Origin: an uncultured Bacteroidota bacterium | Lineage (GTDB): Bacteria; Bacteroidota; Bacteroidia; Flavobacteriales; Flavobacteriaceae | Length of the DNA stretch: 8,027 nucleotides | Assembly (NCBI GenBank): GCA_903837025.1 | Contig: CAILTC010000430.1 | Span: 1-8,027, forward strand | Direction: 5' to 3' | In this document: one piece after another, positions 7,280 through 8,027 of the stretch | Layout: every line of letters starts with the position of its first letter | Numbering within the stretch: position 1 is the stretch's first letter | Made by a program: the position numbers and the translations under genes | The notes under the pieces: model-generated | What the model was told of the DNA's origin: nothing | The model's input: the letters and a program-made list of their open reading frames with translations, nothing else | The model's database searches: none

Positions 7280-7353
7280 GGCTTCGTAGTTCAACTGGAT
7301 AGAATTTCAGATTTCGGCTCTGAAGGTTGCAGGTTCGAACCCTGCCGAGGTCA
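7280..7353 (+). tRNA. tRNA-Arg, anticodon TCG
   Basis: A complete 74-nt cloverleaf can be folded by eye. The acceptor stem GGCTTCG/CGAGGTC has two wobble pairs (2-71 G-U and 4-69 U-G). The D arm is GTTC/GAAT with GG in the loop. The anticodon stem TCAGA/TCTGA holds the loop TTTCGGC, giving anticodon TCG at 7314-7316, which reads CGA and other CGN arginine codons. The variable loop has 5 nt, and the T arm GCAGG/CCTGC holds the loop TTCGAAC. The discriminator is A7353 and CCA is not encoded. The antisense strand of bases 7307-7353 is also the end of the recombinase remnant's frame, as expected if this tRNA served as an integration site. Confidence 0.96.
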
Positions 7354-7800
7354 CTTTATGGGACAAAGAAGAAAAATTCTTCTTTGTCCCATTTTTATTT
7401 AAGGGTATTCGACTGTTAATCAAATATATAATCCCAACAACTTCGTTAACTCGAGTGGTTCGAAACTCATTTTTTAAAATAGTGAAATTTTCAGGGTAAA
7501 TCGAACCAATCAAATCTCGTGAGTCTACCCACTCCCCACTAATGTAGCATTCATGAAGTTTCAGGAGATTTTCGATACCCGAATTTAATAAGTCATCTAT
7601 ATTTTCTTTATCTTCATTTATAACTGATAATTTCGATTCCAGTTTACTGATAATTTCACTATAAGATGATTTCATTTCCCTATAATCTTTAGCATCTATT
7701 TGTTGAGTTGCTAACAAATCTCTCACATGCGAGAGTCTCTTTTCATAATCTTTAAGTTGCACTATAAGTTTGTGTTTTTCTTCGTGAATTTCTTTAGTAT
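7307..7800 (-). pseudogene. C-terminal remnant of a serine-recombinase-family protein
   Basis: About 165 codons are open on the - strand, but no catalytic domain is present. The frame continues upstream of the GTG at 7762 (reading TKEIHEEKHKLIVQLKDYEK) to a stop near 7829, so that GTG is not a real start; the upstream part after about 7800 is antisense to the kinase gene. The visible part starts with a coiled-coil-like stretch (LKDYEKRLSHVRDLLATQQI, DAKDY, SKLESKL). It continues with IENLLKLHECYISGEWVDSR, IGSIYPENF and FRTTRVNEVVGIIYLIN, which I recognise as the C-terminal region of large serine recombinases of Bacteroidota, beyond the resolvase, recombinase and zinc-ribbon domains. It ends in KVTSAGFEPATFRAEI, translated from antisense tRNA-Arg. 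Such endings are frequent in this phylum where the recombinase gene abuts its target tRNA. The protein cannot be active as it stands. A free-standing small protein is an unlikely alternative, since no good start is seen. Confidence 0.72.
7358..7396 (+). terminator. Perfect 16-bp hairpin with T-run after tRNA-Arg
   Basis: ATGGGACAAAGAAGAA (7358-7373) and its exact complement (7377-7392) surround a 3-nt AAA loop, followed by a T-run to 7396 and TTT after one A. The form and position, 4 nt after the tRNA, suit a terminator for the tRNA transcript. It also lies inside the frame of the recombinase remnant on the other strand, so it may have arrived with that element rather than belong to the tRNA gene. 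Confidence 0.75.
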
Positions 7801-7810
7801 TTTCGCTACT

Positions 7811-8027
7811 GTGACTTTTGGGGAAGTTTTATGGGATGTGTTTCCCTCGCAAAAAAAAATTGGAGGAGCGCCATTGAATGTAGCGTTAAGAATGAGTTCT
7901 TTAGGGGCAGCCACTACAATTATAAGTCGTGTAGGTAAAGATGAAGATGGTGATAATATAGTATCATTTTTAAAAGATCAGAATGTTTGTTCAGATTCAA
8001 TTCAAGTTGGCGAGGAATATAAAACGG
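7811..8027 (+). CDS. PfkB-family carbohydrate kinase, probably fructokinase-like (3' end beyond the window, start disrupted)
   Basis: PfkB (ribokinase) family enzymes phosphorylate sugars with ATP in the cytoplasm. The visible 72 residues read VTFGEVLWDVFPS, then IGGAPLNVALRMSSLGA, then ISRVGKDEDGDNIVSFLK. The GGAPLNVA...SLG...SRVGKDEDG stretch fits PfkB signature 1, the sugar-binding part of the N-terminal domain, and the pattern is closest to fructokinases. Relatives normally have a Met and three to five residues before the VTFGE strand. Here no ATG lies close by; the frame is open upstream as IFATV, and the nearest in-frame ATG (7727) would add 28 hydrophobic-rich residues that are antisense to the recombinase remnant. 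The GTG at 7811 is the most plausible start but would clip the first beta strand. The gene therefore seems to have lost its 5' end and promoter at the junction near 7800, and may be poorly expressed or inactive. Confidence 0.8.
   Translation, partial: MTFGEVLWDVFPSQKKIGGAPLNVALRMSSLGAATTIISRVGKDEDGDNIVSFLKDQNVCSDSIQVGEEYKT

Noticed and set aside
7760..7762. GTG start for a complete 151-aa - strand protein
   Set aside because: The coiled-coil-like reading continues upstream of this codon and no catalytic domain is present; it is a truncated remnant, not a short gene.
7727..7810. In-frame ATG 28 codons upstream as the kinase start
   Set aside because: The added residues (MRESLFIIFKLHYKFVFFF and on) are the antisense of the recombinase remnant and unlike any PfkB N terminus.

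Overview
The window is an AT-rich chromosomal segment from a member of the Bacteroidota, almost certainly Flavobacteriaceae and close to Flavobacterium. The evidence is the FtsZ sequence (start [15 protein letters not shown], a very long linker, an end in HDNVD), the gene order, the near absence of Shine-Dalgarno sequences before starts, and a TTG-N20-TAnnTTTG-type promoter candidate.

Positions 1-6461 hold the 3' half of a division and cell wall (dcw) cluster, all on the + strand: murG (5' end outside the window), murC, ftsQ, ftsA and ftsZ. MurG completes lipid II, MurC adds the first residue of the peptide stem, FtsQ belongs to the divisome core, FtsA tethers FtsZ filaments to the membrane, and FtsZ forms the ring. 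murC and ftsQ overlap by 14 nt, and ftsQ, ftsA and ftsZ are separated by only 6 and 37 nt, so murC to ftsZ is probably one transcription unit. It closes at a strong intrinsic terminator (6428-6461).

Positions 6462-6746 carry no gene. They hold a long, decayed inverted-repeat element and a possible promoter for the next gene, a GatB/YqeY-domain protein (6747-7196). A spacer with a short-word array leads to a tRNA-Arg gene with anticodon TCG (7280-7353), followed by a perfect 16-bp hairpin.

Positions 7307-7800 on the - strand are the C-terminal remnant of a serine-recombinase-like protein. Its last codons are read from the antisense of the tRNA-Arg gene, and its 5' part is missing. Its broken end abuts a PfkB-family sugar kinase gene on the + strand, which appears to have lost its normal first codons at the junction and runs off the window. 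This tRNA-linked scar is the main accessory feature.

No new multi-gene system is visible. The points of interest are a palindromic repeat inserted in frame in murG, the inverted-repeat element after ftsZ, two short-word arrays with a period of about 8 nt, the FtsZ tail beyond the usual C-terminal peptide, and the recombinase/tRNA/kinase junction.
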